DNA from: Devosia sp. XK-2
GTDB lineage: Bacteria > Pseudomonadota > Alphaproteobacteria > Rhizobiales > Devosiaceae
Direction of reading: 5' to 3'
Length of the DNA: 64,000 nt
Assembly: GCF_037113415.1 (NCBI RefSeq)
Contig: NZ_CP146608.1
Span: 3,257,001 to 3,321,000, forward strand
The position numbers were made by a program, and so were the translations under genes. Within the stretch, counting starts at the first letter, position 1; each line of letters starts with the position of its first letter. Positions 7,289 through 16,167 of this stretch are shown in pieces. The notes beneath the pieces are model-generated. The model saw nothing but the letters and a program-made list of their open reading frames with translations. It had not been told where the DNA came from and did not search any database.

Positions 7289-7951
7289 CTAACCCCTGAG
7301 CCCGATCAGCGCCTCGATCACCGCCTTGCCGTCCTCGCTGTGCCATTCGGCCGGCCCTTGCAGCACCGCCAGCTCGCACCCCTCCGGATCAAGCAGCAGC
7401 GTTGCCGGCAGGCCGATGGCCACCGCTTCACGCTTCAATCGCTCAAAAGCGGCAAAGGTGTTGTCGGCATAAAGCGGCAGGTTTTCGAACTGCCCCTCGT
7501 CAAGAAAGTCCTGCGCCTTGCCCAACCCGCTCTCTCCAATATCGAGATTGATCGGCAAGACCATGAACATGTCCGAATTGTATTCGCCCGCAATGGCGTC
7601 GAGCGCCGGCATTTCTTCGCGGCAGGGCACACACCAGCTCGCCCAGAAATTGACCAGCAGCGCTTTGCCGGCAAAGTCGGCAATGCTCATCTGAGCGCCC
7701 GAAGCGTCCTTGAACGCCATATCGGCATAGCCGCGGCCCTCACCGGTGCCGTTCAATGCAGCCAGTTGGCCCACCGCGGCGGCGTCCACGATCTGCGCCT
7801 GGGCCCGCTGCACCGGGCATTCATTGGCGCTCCCGGCATTGCCCAGCATCAGCCATGCCGCTATAGACCCAGCAACAACGACCACCCCCACCGCCACGGG
7901 CAGTGCCCAGGAAACTACGGATCGGGGGCCTTTTGAGCGGGTATTTTCCAT
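7289..7951 (-). CDS. tlpA: TlpA-like thiol:disulfide oxidoreductase
   Basis: A membrane-anchored periplasmic thioredoxin-like protein of 220 residues. One helix at about 14-36 anchors it and the redox motif is WCVPC (Cys107, Cys110). TlpA proteins reduce apocytochrome c or CuA-site cysteines for oxidase assembly. Extra cysteines at 45 and in the C-terminal region (EGCEL) may form a second disulfide, as in Bradyrhizobium TlpA. GGAG is five bases before the ATG at 7951. That codon overlaps the argH ATG on the other strand within CCATGG. Confidence 0.88.
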   Translation of the reverse strand: MENTRSKGPRSVVSWALPVAVGVVVVAGSIAAWLMLGNAGSANECPVQRAQAQIVDAAAVGQLAALNGTGEGRGYADMAFKDASGAQMSIADFAGKALLVNFWASWCVPCREEMPALDAIAGEYNSDMFMVLPINLDIGESGLGKAQDFLDEGQFENLPLYADNTFAAFERLKREAVAIGLPATLLLDPEGCELAVLQGPAEWHSEDGKAVIEALIGLRG

Positions 7952-9422
7952 GGTGTCTCCGTCGGACAAGGCTCTGAGCAACAAGATGTGGGGCGGCCGT
8001 TTCGCCGAGGCGCCCGATGCCATTATGGAGGAAATCAATGCCTCCATCGGCTTCGACCAGCGCCTTTACCGCCAGGATATTGCCGGATCGAAGGCCCATG
8101 CCACAATGCTCGCCGCAACGGGCATTCTGACGCAGTCCGACCGCGACGCTATCCTCAGCGGTCTAGACGAGGTGCTCGGCGAAATCGAGAGCGGCAATTT
8201 CAAATTCTCGCGTGCACTCGAAGACATCCATATGAATGTCGAGAGCCGCCTGCGCGAAAAGATCGGCGATGCCGCCGGACGCCTGCACACTGCGCGTTCC
8301 CGCAATGACCAGGTCGCCACCGATTTCCGCCTCTATGTGCGCGACTATATCGACACCCTGGTCGGCCAGGTCAAAGCCCTGCAACTGGCGCTTGTGACCC
8401 GCGCCGAGGACGAGGCGGAGACCATTCTGCCCGGCTTCACCCATCTGCAGAACGCCCAGCCGGTGACCTTAGGGCACCATCTGCTCGCCTATGTCGAAAT
8501 GCTTGGCCGCGATGCCGGTCGCCTGACTGATGCCCGCGCCCGCCTCAACGAAAGCCCGCTTGGCTCGGCCGCGCTGGCCGGCACGCCCTATCCAATCGAC
8601 CGGGACATGACGGCACAGGCCATGGGTTTTGACCGTCCGACGGCCAACTCGCTCGACGCCGTCTCGGACCGGGACTTCATTCTCGAGACCCTGGCAGCGG
8701 CTTCGATCTGCGCCATGCATTTGAGCCGCTTTGCCGAGGAAATGGTGATCTGGTCCTCGGCCCAGTTCGGCTTCATCAAGCTCTCCGACAAGTTCACCAC
8801 CGGCTCCTCGATCATGCCGCAAAAGCGCAATCCGGATGCTGCCGAACTGGTGCGCGCCAAGATCGGCCGCATTCTGGGGGCGCTCAATTCCCTTCTGGTG
8901 GTCATGAAGGGCCTGCCGCTGGCCTATTCCAAGGACATGCAGGAAGACAAGGAAGTCGCCTTCGACGCGCTCGACGCCCTGTCCCTGTCGCTGGCCGCCA
9001 TGACCGGCATGGTCAGCGACATGCAGCCCAATCGCGAAAAAATGCACGCCTCGGCCTCGGCAGGCTTTTCGACGGCCACCGACGTCGCCGACTGGCTGGT
9101 ACGCGAATTGAACATTCCCTTCCGTGACGCCCACCACATTACCGGGCAGATCGTTTCCATGGCCGAGCAGAAAAATTGCGGCCTCGAAGGTCTCACCATC
9201 GAAGATTTCAAGCTCATCGATCACCGCATCGATAGCCGCATCCACAAAGTGCTCACCGTCGAAGCCTCGGTCGCCGCCCGCGCCTCCTATGGCGGCACCG
9301 CGCCTGCCAATGTGCTGGCCCAGGCCGCCCGCTGGAAAACCGCGCTGACTGGTGAACATCACGAACCGCGCCCGCTCAAGGCGAAGAAACATGGCAGCCA
9401 TGGCGACGGCGGTATTGCATAA
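7950..9422 (+). CDS. argH: Argininosuccinate lyase
   Basis: The last step of arginine synthesis: argininosuccinate to arginine and fumarate. The fumarase/aspartase-superfamily signature [12 protein letters not shown] is at 285-296, with the catalytic His in [10 protein letters not shown] (162-171). From ATG 7950 the protein is 490 residues, some 25 more than usual. Half of the excess is the N-terminal [10 protein letters not shown] before the conserved MWGGRF; the rest is a His/Lys-rich tail. GTG 7953 or ATG 7986 are alternative starts. The start overlaps tlpA's start on the opposite strand. Confidence 0.95.
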   Translation: MVSPSDKALSNKMWGGRFAEAPDAIMEEINASIGFDQRLYRQDIAGSKAHATMLAATGILTQSDRDAILSGLDEVLGEIESGNFKFSRALEDIHMNVESRLREKIGDAAGRLHTARSRNDQVATDFRLYVRDYIDTLVGQVKALQLALVTRAEDEAETILPGFTHLQNAQPVTLGHHLLAYVEMLGRDAGRLTDARARLNESPLGSAALAGTPYPIDRDMTAQAMGFDRPTANSLDAVSDRDFILETLAAASICAMHLSRFAEEMVIWSSAQFGFIKLSDKFTTGSSIMPQKRNPDAAELVRAKIGRILGALNSLLVVMKGLPLAYSKDMQEDKEVAFDALDALSLSLAAMTGMVSDMQPNREKMHASASAGFSTATDVADWLVRELNIPFRDAHHITGQIVSMAEQKNCGLEGLTIEDFKLIDHRIDSRIHKVLTVEASVAARASYGGTAPANVLAQAARWKTALTGEHHEPRPLKAKKHGSHGDGGIA

Positions 9423-9473
9423 TTTGGCCGGCGCAATAGCCTTGCCGCGCAAGGATTGATTTGGACTGCGTCA

Positions 9474-10193
9474 ATGGCCACGACACCGCGACAGATGCGC
9501 CTCACCGCCCGTCATGTCGCCTATCTCCAGCCGGCCGAAACCGTTGAGGCCCTGCCCCCACCGCCACCGGGGCTGCGCGAGGCCACGGCCGAAGACCATG
9601 CGGCGACCATTGCCCAGCTCTTCGAGGGTCCCGACCATCACGACGAAACCTGGGTCTTTGCCTATGGTTCGTTGATCTGGAAACCGGCCTGCGACTATGT
9701 CGAAATGCGCACCGGCCTGCTGCATGGCTGGCACCGGGCCTTTTGTCTGGGGTGGAACACCCGCTTCCGCGGCAGCGAGACCAATCCCGGCCTCATGCTG
9801 GCTCTCGATCGGGGCGGGGCCTGCAAGGGCGCCCTCTATCGTCTTCCGCCCGACCGGCGCGACGAATGCCTCACCAAGCTCTTCGAGCGTGAAATGGGCT
9901 GGCTGCCCACCGCCTTCCCGCCCCGCTGGGTCAAGGTACGATCTGGCGAACGGACGGTGCGGGCGCTGACCTTCTGTATCGACCGTTTTTCCGGCCGCTA
10001 TGTTGCCGGGCTCAACGAGGCCGAAATCGCCGATGTGCTGGCCCGCGCCACCGGCACGCGCGGCTCCATGGCCGAATATCTCCACGCCACGGTCGACCAT
10101 CTCGAGCAGATGGGCATCCACGACCCCCATCTCTGGCGATTGCAGCACCTGGTCGCCGAACGGATCGAGGCCGCTTATGAGGCGGATCGATAA
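9474..10193 (+). CDS. chaC: Glutathione-specific gamma-glutamylcyclotransferase, ChaC family (copy 1)
   Basis: Converts glutathione to 5-oxoproline and Cys-Gly. The family's substrate-binding loop YGSL is at 64-67 (VFAYGSLIWKP), followed by NTRFRGSETNPGLMLALDRG and RALTFCIDR. The 239-residue length includes a Pro-rich N-terminal extension of about 55 residues that copy 2 (16155-16739) lacks. A TTG at 9456, preceded by AAGGA, is an alternative start adding six residues. It lies between argH and lysA, 51 bases after argH. Confidence 0.88.
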   Translation: MATTPRQMRLTARHVAYLQPAETVEALPPPPPGLREATAEDHAATIAQLFEGPDHHDETWVFAYGSLIWKPACDYVEMRTGLLHGWHRAFCLGWNTRFRGSETNPGLMLALDRGGACKGALYRLPPDRRDECLTKLFEREMGWLPTAFPPRWVKVRSGERTVRALTFCIDRFSGRYVAGLNEAEIADVLARATGTRGSMAEYLHATVDHLEQMGIHDPHLWRLQHLVAERIEAAYEADR

Positions 10194-10312
10194 GTCTGGC
10201 TTTCGTTTTCGCCCCACCTGCTCTAGAGGTGCCTGAAACGAAGGACAGCGCGACCTATCCCCGTCACCTCGGGTGACGGCATCATGGCCGTATCGACCCA
10301 GCGGGGCTTATT

Positions 10313-11572
10313 GTGGTGCATCACTTTCAACACCGGGACGGCGTGCTTTTTGCCGAGGACGTCAATCTCAACGATCTGGCGCGCGAGGTCGGCACACCCT
10401 TTTATGTCTATTCCAGCGCGACCCTGCGCCGCCATGTCCGCGTCGTGCGTGAAGCCTTTGATGGCATCCCGACCCTGATCGCCTATGCCATGAAGGCCAA
10501 CTCCAACCAGGCCGTGCTCAAGCTGATGGCGTCCGAAGGTTGCGGCGCCGATGTGGTCTCGCTTGGCGAGCTGGAGCGCGCTCTGGCCGCCGGCATTGCT
10601 GCGGAAAAGATCGTTTTTTCCGGCGTGGCCAAGACCGTCGCGGAAATGCGGCGGGGTCTCGAAGCCGGCATCAAATGCTTCAATGTCGAAAGCGAGCCCG
10701 AACTGGAGCGCCTCTCCATGGTCGCGGCCGATATAGGCCTGACCGCCAAGGTTTCGGTACGCATCAATCCCGATGTCGATGCCCGCACCCACGCCAAGAT
10801 CTCGACCGGCAAGAGTGAGAACAAGTTCGGCATTTCCTATAAGCGCGCCCGCGAGGTCTATCGCCGCATTGCCGAACTGCCCAATCTCAAGGCGGTGGGT
10901 GTCGACATGCATATCGGCTCCCAGATCACCGATCTCGAGCCCTTCGGCAATGCCTTTGGCCTGATGGCCGAACTGGTCACATCGCTGAGGGCCGACGGGC
11001 ACGTCATCGAACATATCGATGTCGGGGGCGGGCTTGGCATCCCCTATAATCACGACCAGGAGGCGCCCCCGCATCCCGAAGCCTATGCTGCGGTCGTGCG
11101 CGACAAGGTCGGGCAATTGGGCTGCTCGCTGGTGATTGAACCGGGCCGCCTCTTGGTGGGCAATGCCGGTATTCTCGTCACCAAGGTCGAATATGTGAAA
11201 AAGGGCGAGGCCGATTTCATCATTGTCGATGCGGCAATGAACGATCTCATCCGCCCCACCCTTTACGAGGCCCACCACGATATCGAGCTGGTCAACCAAT
11301 CCAACCTGCCGCCCATCACCGGCGACATTGTCGGCCCGGTCTGTGAAACCGGCGATTATCTGGCCAAGGGACGCACTATTCCCGGCGTCAAGGAAGGCGA
11401 CCTACTTGCGGTAATCAGCGCCGGGGCCTATGGCGCCGTAATGGCCTCGACCTACAATTCGCGGCCCCTGATCCCCGAAGTGCTGGTTGATGGCAGCCGC
11501 TGGCACGTCATCCGCCCGCGCAAATCGCTCGACGACCTGATCGCCCTCGATAGCGTGCCCGACTGGGTGTGA
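10313..11572 (+). CDS. lysA: Diaminopimelate decarboxylase
   Basis: Makes lysine from meso-diaminopimelate, PLP-dependent, in the cytoplasm. The PLP lysine is Lys61 in YAMKANSN; HIGSQI, the glycine loop GGGLGIPY and EPGR are all present, and the second-subunit cysteine motif CETGD begins at 344. Length 419, standard. It starts at tandem GTG codons (10313, 10316) after a CGGGG ribosome site. The argH-lysA neighbourhood is common in proteobacteria. Here a ChaC gene lies between them; I see no LptM-type lipoprotein gene. Confidence 0.95.
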   Translation: MVHHFQHRDGVLFAEDVNLNDLAREVGTPFYVYSSATLRRHVRVVREAFDGIPTLIAYAMKANSNQAVLKLMASEGCGADVVSLGELERALAAGIAAEKIVFSGVAKTVAEMRRGLEAGIKCFNVESEPELERLSMVAADIGLTAKVSVRINPDVDARTHAKISTGKSENKFGISYKRAREVYRRIAELPNLKAVGVDMHIGSQITDLEPFGNAFGLMAELVTSLRADGHVIEHIDVGGGLGIPYNHDQEAPPHPEAYAAVVRDKVGQLGCSLVIEPGRLLVGNAGILVTKVEYVKKGEADFIIVDAAMNDLIRPTLYEAHHDIELVNQSNLPPITGDIVGPVCETGDYLAKGRTIPGVKEGDLLAVISAGAYGAVMASTYNSRPLIPEVLVDGSRWHVIRPRKSLDDLIALDSVPDWV

Positions 11573-11595
11573 GGCTGCGCCGCCGCCCCCTCATT

Positions 11596-11616
11596 CCTCT
11601 CCCAAATGAGGAGAGG
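11596..11616. terminator. Hairpin between convergent lysA and cpdR
   Basis: CCTCTCC-caaatga-GGAGAGG is a perfect seven-base-pair stem in the 53-base gap between two convergent genes. There is no T-run on either strand, so it may be a weak two-way terminator or an mRNA 3'-end protector. Confidence 0.5.
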
Positions 11617-11625
11617 ACCGCCCTA

Positions 11626-12030
11626 TTACAGCGATTGCCGCGCCAGTGACACCACCTCTACCGGCCTTCCGGCCAGTGCATCATCCACCTTGGCCAGCAG
11701 GTCTGCCAGGGTAAAGGGCTTGGCGATGACATCGTAGATCAGCGCATCCAGCCCATGGGCGCGCTCGCGCTGGTCGGCAAAGCCGGTCATGAGCAGGATC
11801 GTCACGTCCGGATAAGACGCCCCGACATGCAGGGCCAGCGCTATGCCATCCATCACCGGCATCTTGATGTCGGAGAGCATGAGGTCAAAACGCCCGCCTT
11901 CGGCATCGATGGTTTCGGCGGCGAGGCCCCCATCCTCCTCCGCCACCACCTCATATCCCTTCATCGTCAAAGCGCTGACGACAAAGGCACGGACGGACGG
12001 ATCGTCTTCGGCAACCAGGACGCGGGCCAT
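11626..12030 (-). CDS. cpdR: CpdR-like single-domain response regulator
   Basis: A stand-alone receiver of 134 residues with acidic Asp9/Asp10, phospho-acceptor Asp54, Thr82 and Lys104. The N-terminus MARVLVAEDDPSVRAFV and the short tail after the receiver fit CpdR, which when unphosphorylated docks ClpXP substrates such as CtrA at the cell pole, and which is phosphorylated by the CckA-ChpT relay. AGGAG is seven bases before the ATG at 12030. CpdR identity rests on resemblance; a generic receiver is the alternative. Confidence 0.8.
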   Translation of the reverse strand: MARVLVAEDDPSVRAFVVSALTMKGYEVVAEEDGGLAAETIDAEGGRFDLMLSDIKMPVMDGIALALHVGASYPDVTILLMTGFADQRERAHGLDALIYDVIAKPFTLADLLAKVDDALAGRPVEVVSLARQSL

Positions 12031-12140
12031 AGGCGCTCTCCTAAACTTCAATCGGGGCCGGCGATCACCGCCATGCCCCCGGCAAAACGTGAAAATATAA
12101 GATGGTGCGGATCGTTCCCTTATCCATAGGCCGGCGATCC

Positions 12141-13067
12141 CTAATGAGAGTTTGAAACCGGCGGCGGCGCCTGGTCCGAAGCTGGGAGCGTTTCGTGAGG
12201 CGCTGAAACATCCGCTTCAGGGGCGGGCGGCTCCGGGGCCGCAGCACCGCGCTCTGGAGCCGCGCCGCGACCGGCAAAACTCAGCCTGACCCGAACCGCT
12301 TCGCTGGGCGGCAATGACAGCCTGGTGTCGAATGTGGCGCGTTCGCCCGCCATCATGTCCCGCACCCGCGGCGCCACGCTCCACTCGTAAACGGCATGGC
12401 CGGTTTCGTCGAGCAGGCTGACCACCACTGGCGGCACCGCAACCGGCGTGCGGGATCGGCCAACGATCTGCGCCGAAACGGTCAGCACATCATTGCCACC
12501 CGACAGGGTCTTGAGCGTTTCAAGATCGACAAAGTCCAGCCCGACCACATTCACCCCGAGCCCGACCGCCTCATAAAGTCCGGCCAGGTCCGGATAGCGC
12601 TCCACAATCGGTACGCGCCAGAAATAGGCGCCACCCAATAGGCCAGCGAGCATCAAAACGCTTCCGATACGGGCCGCGCGACGCAGGCGGGCCAGAGGCA
12701 GACGCGAAACCATGGCATGTTGCCGGCGCGAAAACGCCGCCTGCCGCTGCTGCAGCGCCGCCGCATCCAGGCCCGGCAAGGGCGAGGACACCTTGGGCGG
12801 GATGGCCGCATTCCGGCCTTTACTGGCGGCCACGGCGCTCTCCTCGCTCTTCATGACCTCGTCCAGAGCGTCCTCGGCCATGGCATCAAAAAGCTTGTCA
12901 TCTGCCGTCGGGGCCTCACTTCCGGCCTCTTCGAGCGGCGGCGTTGCCTTGCCATCCTGGGTCCAGGCCTGATGACAATGCGCGCATTGCACCTTGCGAC
13001 CGGCAGAGCCAATGGCCTCATAGGTCACCTGATACTTGGTGTGGCAATGCGGGCAGGTGATGATCAT
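12141..13067 (-). CDS. Zinc-ribbon (MJ0042) and DUF3426 membrane protein
   Basis: A 308-residue protein. An N-terminal zinc ribbon has Cys5, Cys8, Cys28 and Cys31. A long acidic linker leads to one membrane helix (about 133-150), then a DUF3426-like domain (about 190-260) and a Pro/Ala-rich tail. The ribbon would be cytoplasmic and the DUF3426 part periplasmic. The function is unknown. It is divergent from ftsE, an arrangement I recall as common in Hyphomicrobiales, so a link to envelope or division control is possible but unproven. Confidence 0.85.
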   Translation of the reverse strand: MIITCPHCHTKYQVTYEAIGSAGRKVQCAHCHQAWTQDGKATPPLEEAGSEAPTADDKLFDAMAEDALDEVMKSEESAVAASKGRNAAIPPKVSSPLPGLDAAALQQRQAAFSRRQHAMVSRLPLARLRRAARIGSVLMLAGLLGGAYFWRVPIVERYPDLAGLYEAVGLGVNVVGLDFVDLETLKTLSGGNDVLTVSAQIVGRSRTPVAVPPVVVSLLDETGHAVYEWSVAPRVRDMMAGERATFDTRLSLPPSEAVRVRLSFAGRGAAPERGAAAPEPPAPEADVSAPHETLPASDQAPPPVSNSH

Positions 13068-13276
13068 CGGAGGGCGTGCGAACTCCCGGAACGGTCCCAG
13101 ACCCTATCCTCTGCGGGGTTAAGACTCCTCAAACTCCCCAGCGATCAAAATTGTGCCGCTTTCCCCCGGCCAATGACCCCTCCATGCCGCAAGCGCGGGT
13201 TCGCGCTGCTATGATGGCGCAAAGCTGATTCGCTTTGTGCCGCCGTTTTGATCCGATGAGCTGGGAGCGCCCGTTC

Positions 13277-13939
13277 TTGATCGAGTTTTCCGATGTGGGC
13301 CTGCGCTATGGCAATGGCCCCGAAATACTCAAAGACCTGACCTTTTCGATCGAACCGGGCTCGTTTCATTTCCTGACCGGCCCCTCGGGCGCCGGCAAGA
13401 CCAGCCTTTTGCGTCTGCTCCTGCTCTCCAACAAGCCCAGCCGGGGCAAGGTGACCATGTTCGGCGAGGATGTGGGCAATCTCGACCAGGACAGTCTTTT
13501 GCAGATGCGCCGGCATATCGGCATCGTGTTCCAGGAATTCCGGCTGCTCGATCATCTGACCACGTTCGAAAATGTCGCCCTGCCCCTGCGCGTGCTCGGC
13601 CAGCCCGAGAGCGAATATCGCCCCAATGTCATCGAACTGCTCGAATGGGTGGGGCTGGGTGAACGCATGCATGCCCTGCCCACTCTGCTCTCGGGTGGCG
13701 AAAAACAGCGCGCCGCCATTGCCCGCGCCGTTATCGCCCGGCCCAAAGTGCTACTGGCCGATGAGCCCACCGGCAATGTCGATCCTGATCTCTCGAGCCG
13801 CCTCGTGCATCTGTTCGCCGAGCTCAACCGGACCCTGGGAACCACCATCATCCTGGCCACCCATGAATTGCCGCTGCTCGACCGCTTCCCCTATCCGCGC
13901 ATGGTGCTGAACAAGGGGGAGTTGACCATTCATGATTAG
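13277..13939 (+). CDS. ftsE: Cell-division ABC ATPase FtsE
   Basis: ATPase partner of FtsX; the pair activates peptidoglycan hydrolases at the septum. Walker A GPSGAGKT is at 35-42, the signature LSGGEKQ at 138-144, Walker B VLLADEP at 158-164, and the switch His in ATHE. The start is TTG 13277 (MIEFSDVGLRYGNG), with GGGAG nine bases upstream; this gives 220 residues and matches family N-termini. The upstream ATG at 13256 has no ribosome site. The last eight bases overlap ftsX. Confidence 0.93.
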   Translation: MIEFSDVGLRYGNGPEILKDLTFSIEPGSFHFLTGPSGAGKTSLLRLLLLSNKPSRGKVTMFGEDVGNLDQDSLLQMRRHIGIVFQEFRLLDHLTTFENVALPLRVLGQPESEYRPNVIELLEWVGLGERMHALPTLLSGGEKQRAAIARAVIARPKVLLADEPTGNVDPDLSSRLVHLFAELNRTLGTTIILATHELPLLDRFPYPRMVLNKGELTIHD

Positions 13940-14861
13940 GCAATGGATCGCTCTTTTGCCGCGCCGTGGCGGCGCCGCGCCCATCGTGCCCGAAAAGAGC
14001 GTTGCCGGCCGCACCCTGCTGCTGCTCGTGACCATCATGGCCTTTCTCTCGGCCGTAACGCTTGGGGGCGTCGTGCTGGTGCAGAAATCGGCCATTGCCT
14101 GGTCAGCCGATGTGGGACGGGAACTCACCATCCAGATCCGCCCGGCCGAAGGCGAGGTGATGGAGTCCAATCTGCGAACCGCCGTGTCGCTGGCCCAATC
14201 CACGCCCGGCGTCGCCAATGCGCGAGCCCTGACCATCGAGGAAAGCCAGGCCCTGCTCGAACCCTGGCTCGGGGCCGGCCTTGATCTTTCCGCCATCGCC
14301 ATTCCGCGGCTGGTCGTCGTCCAGCTATCCGACCCGGCTGAGGCCGATATCGAGCAATTGCAGCGCAATCTGGGGGCCATTAATGGGGCTAGCCTCGACA
14401 CCCACGCTGCCTGGCGGCAGCAGCTCAACACCATGGCCGGCACGGTAGTGCTTTCGGGGGTATTGGTTCTCTGTCTGATCGGGGTGGCCACGGTTCTTGC
14501 CATCATCTTCGCCACCCGCGGGGCTATGGCCACCAATCGCGAAATCGTCGATGTGTTGCACTTCATCGGCGCGTCGAACAAGTTCATCGCGGGCGAATTC
14601 CAGGGGCGGTTTCTCTCCATCGGCTCGCAGGGCGGCATTCTGGGTGCTCTCCTGGCCATCCTGTTCTTCCTTTTGATCGGCATGGCGGCGGGCAGCGTAT
14701 TGCCCAGCGAGGCCACCGCCCAGGTCGGCGTGCTGTTCGGCCAATTCCTGCTCGGCTGGGATGGCATCATCTTTGTTCTGGCAGTGGTGCCTGTCATTGC
14801 GGCGCTGACGGCCATAACCTCTCGCTTGACGGTTCGGCGCTATCTCAGCGAAGCATCCTGA
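13932..14861 (+). CDS. ftsX: Cell-division permease FtsX
   Basis: A 309-residue membrane partner of FtsE. There is a cytoplasmic N-terminus, a first helix at about 28-50 and an extracytoplasmic loop to about 175 that in relatives contacts amidase activators. Three more helices follow within about 176-300, in the FtsX/MacB-like permease core. The start overlaps ftsE by eight bases, as expected for coupled subunits. The acyltransferase gene follows 33 bases after its stop. Confidence 0.92.
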   Translation: MIRQWIALLPRRGGAAPIVPEKSVAGRTLLLLVTIMAFLSAVTLGGVVLVQKSAIAWSADVGRELTIQIRPAEGEVMESNLRTAVSLAQSTPGVANARALTIEESQALLEPWLGAGLDLSAIAIPRLVVVQLSDPAEADIEQLQRNLGAINGASLDTHAAWRQQLNTMAGTVVLSGVLVLCLIGVATVLAIIFATRGAMATNREIVDVLHFIGASNKFIAGEFQGRFLSIGSQGGILGALLAILFFLLIGMAAGSVLPSEATAQVGVLFGQFLLGWDGIIFVLAVVPVIAALTAITSRLTVRRYLSEAS

Positions 14862-14894
14862 ACCTTTCTAGAATCGGCTGAGCGGGGGGAGCAT

Positions 14895-15707
14895 ATGGCG
14901 ATCAGGGCCGCAATTCAGGCGATACGGACCGCCCTGTTTTACCTCGTCTTTATTGGCCAGACGATCATCCTGGCCATCATTGCGGGCAGCATTGGCATCA
15001 TCTTCGGACGCACGCGCTTTGGCTGGGCCATCGCCCGCTATTGGTGCTGGTCCAATGTGGTTTTCCTGCGCCTGCTGACAGGCATGGGCACCCAGGTCGA
15101 AGGCGATGAAAACATCCCACCCGGCGGCTGCATCATCGCCTCCAAACACCAGTCGGACTGGGATATTTTCGCAATCTTCCCGCATACTGGCCGCCCCGCC
15201 TATATCGCCAAGAAGGAGCTGATGCGCATCCCCTTTTTCGGCTGGGCCGCCCATTCGCTCGATTGCATCGAGATCGACCGGCAAAAAGGCGCCCAGGCCA
15301 TTCCCGAAATGATCGGCCAGGCCCGCGCCGCGATCGATCGGGGCTGCCGCATCGTCATCTATCCCGAAGGCACGCGAAAGGCGTCTCTGGCGCCGGCCGA
15401 ATACCGCCAGGGCATTGTGCGCATGTATACCGAACTCAATGTGCCGGTCGTGCCCGTAGCGCTGAATTCCGGTCTCTTCTGGGGTCGCAACAGCCTTGTG
15501 ATCTGGCCCGGCACTGCGCGGGCAAAGTTTCTGCCGCCCATCGAGCCCGGGCTTGACGCCAAGACCTTCATGGCGCGCCTGACCCAGGCCATCGAACCCG
15601 AATCCACCAGGCTGACGCTGGAGGCTTTGGACCAGGGTATCGGCCGCCCCCCCGACGCCCGTCTGCGAGAACGCCTTGATGCTATGGCGCAGCAGAAAAA
15701 CCACTAG
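14895..15707 (+). CDS. plsC: 1-acyl-sn-glycerol-3-phosphate acyltransferase
   Basis: Makes phosphatidic acid from lysophosphatidic acid and acyl-CoA/ACP at the inner membrane. The family His-Asp motif is HQSDWD (85-90) and the acyl-acceptor motif is PEGTR (158-162 region). An N-terminal hydrophobic segment, about 12-38, anchors it. GGGGGGAG stands a few bases before the ATG. It follows ftsEX on the same strand by 33 bases, so it probably shares their transcript. Confidence 0.9.
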   Translation: MAIRAAIQAIRTALFYLVFIGQTIILAIIAGSIGIIFGRTRFGWAIARYWCWSNVVFLRLLTGMGTQVEGDENIPPGGCIIASKHQSDWDIFAIFPHTGRPAYIAKKELMRIPFFGWAAHSLDCIEIDRQKGAQAIPEMIGQARAAIDRGCRIVIYPEGTRKASLAPAEYRQGIVRMYTELNVPVVPVALNSGLFWGRNSLVIWPGTARAKFLPPIEPGLDAKTFMARLTQAIEPESTRLTLEALDQGIGRPPDARLRERLDAMAQQKNH

Positions 15708-15763
15708 ATATTGACCAGGAACCCGAACGCATCCATAGATGTAGTGCCGGGTCCGGACAGGGC

Positions 15764-15797
15764 TTGACGATAGATAAAGTTTGTTCTAATTTTGTTC
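15764..15797 (+). promoter_or_regulatory. Sigma-70-like promoter overlapping a perfect SOS (LexA) box
   Basis: The -35 TTGACG (15764-15769) and -10 TAATTT (15787-15792) are 17 bases apart. GTTC-TAATTTT-GTTC (15783-15797) exactly matches the alphaproteobacterial LexA operator GTTC-N7-GTTC, and the -10 lies within its spacer. LexA bound there would block polymerase. The predicted transcript starts near 15799, 27 bases before the ATG at 15826. Confidence 0.8.
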
Positions 15798-15825
15798 TTC
15801 TTCTGGGGACGCAGGGGAATGTCCA

Positions 15826-16167
15826 ATGATGCCTTCGGGTGAGTTGCAAAGGGTGAACCCATATCGGCCCGGCCTTGTGCATTGGCAGGGCCGGTCCGGT
15901 CGCGACTATGGCCTTGAGGCCCGCAGCCTTGAGCATTTCGCCATGGAAGAGGCAGAACTCTACCTCATTGCCAAAGGCAGGCATGTGCTCTGGGTCGGCT
16001 CGACCCAGGATCTTGTCGCCGACCCGATGAGCCGCAGCCGGTTCCGGCTGGCGCTCGACTGCGCCACCCATGTCTTCAGCCTTGCCACGCCTGAAAATCG
16101 TCTCGCCACCATCTGGGACCTCGAACAAGCGGCGCCCGCGCCTGGCCTGGTCGCTCAGGCCGCCTGA
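15826..16167 (+). CDS. Conserved-type hypothetical protein, predicted SOS-regulated
   Basis: A soluble 113-residue protein with no signal peptide or membrane segment. It is rich in aromatic and charged residues (RPGLVHWQGRSGRDYGL, then a region around LYLIAKGRHVLWVGS). I recognise no domain. GGGGAA lies upstream of the start; the next codon is also ATG. The promoter carries a perfect LexA box, so the protein is likely made after DNA damage. Small SOS proteins in Caulobacter include division inhibitors, but those are membrane proteins, unlike this one. Its end overlaps convergent chaC copy 2 by 13 bases. Confidence 0.75.
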   Translation: MMPSGELQRVNPYRPGLVHWQGRSGRDYGLEARSLEHFAMEEAELYLIAKGRHVLWVGSTQDLVADPMSRSRFRLALDCATHVFSLATPENRLATIWDLEQAAPAPGLVAQAA

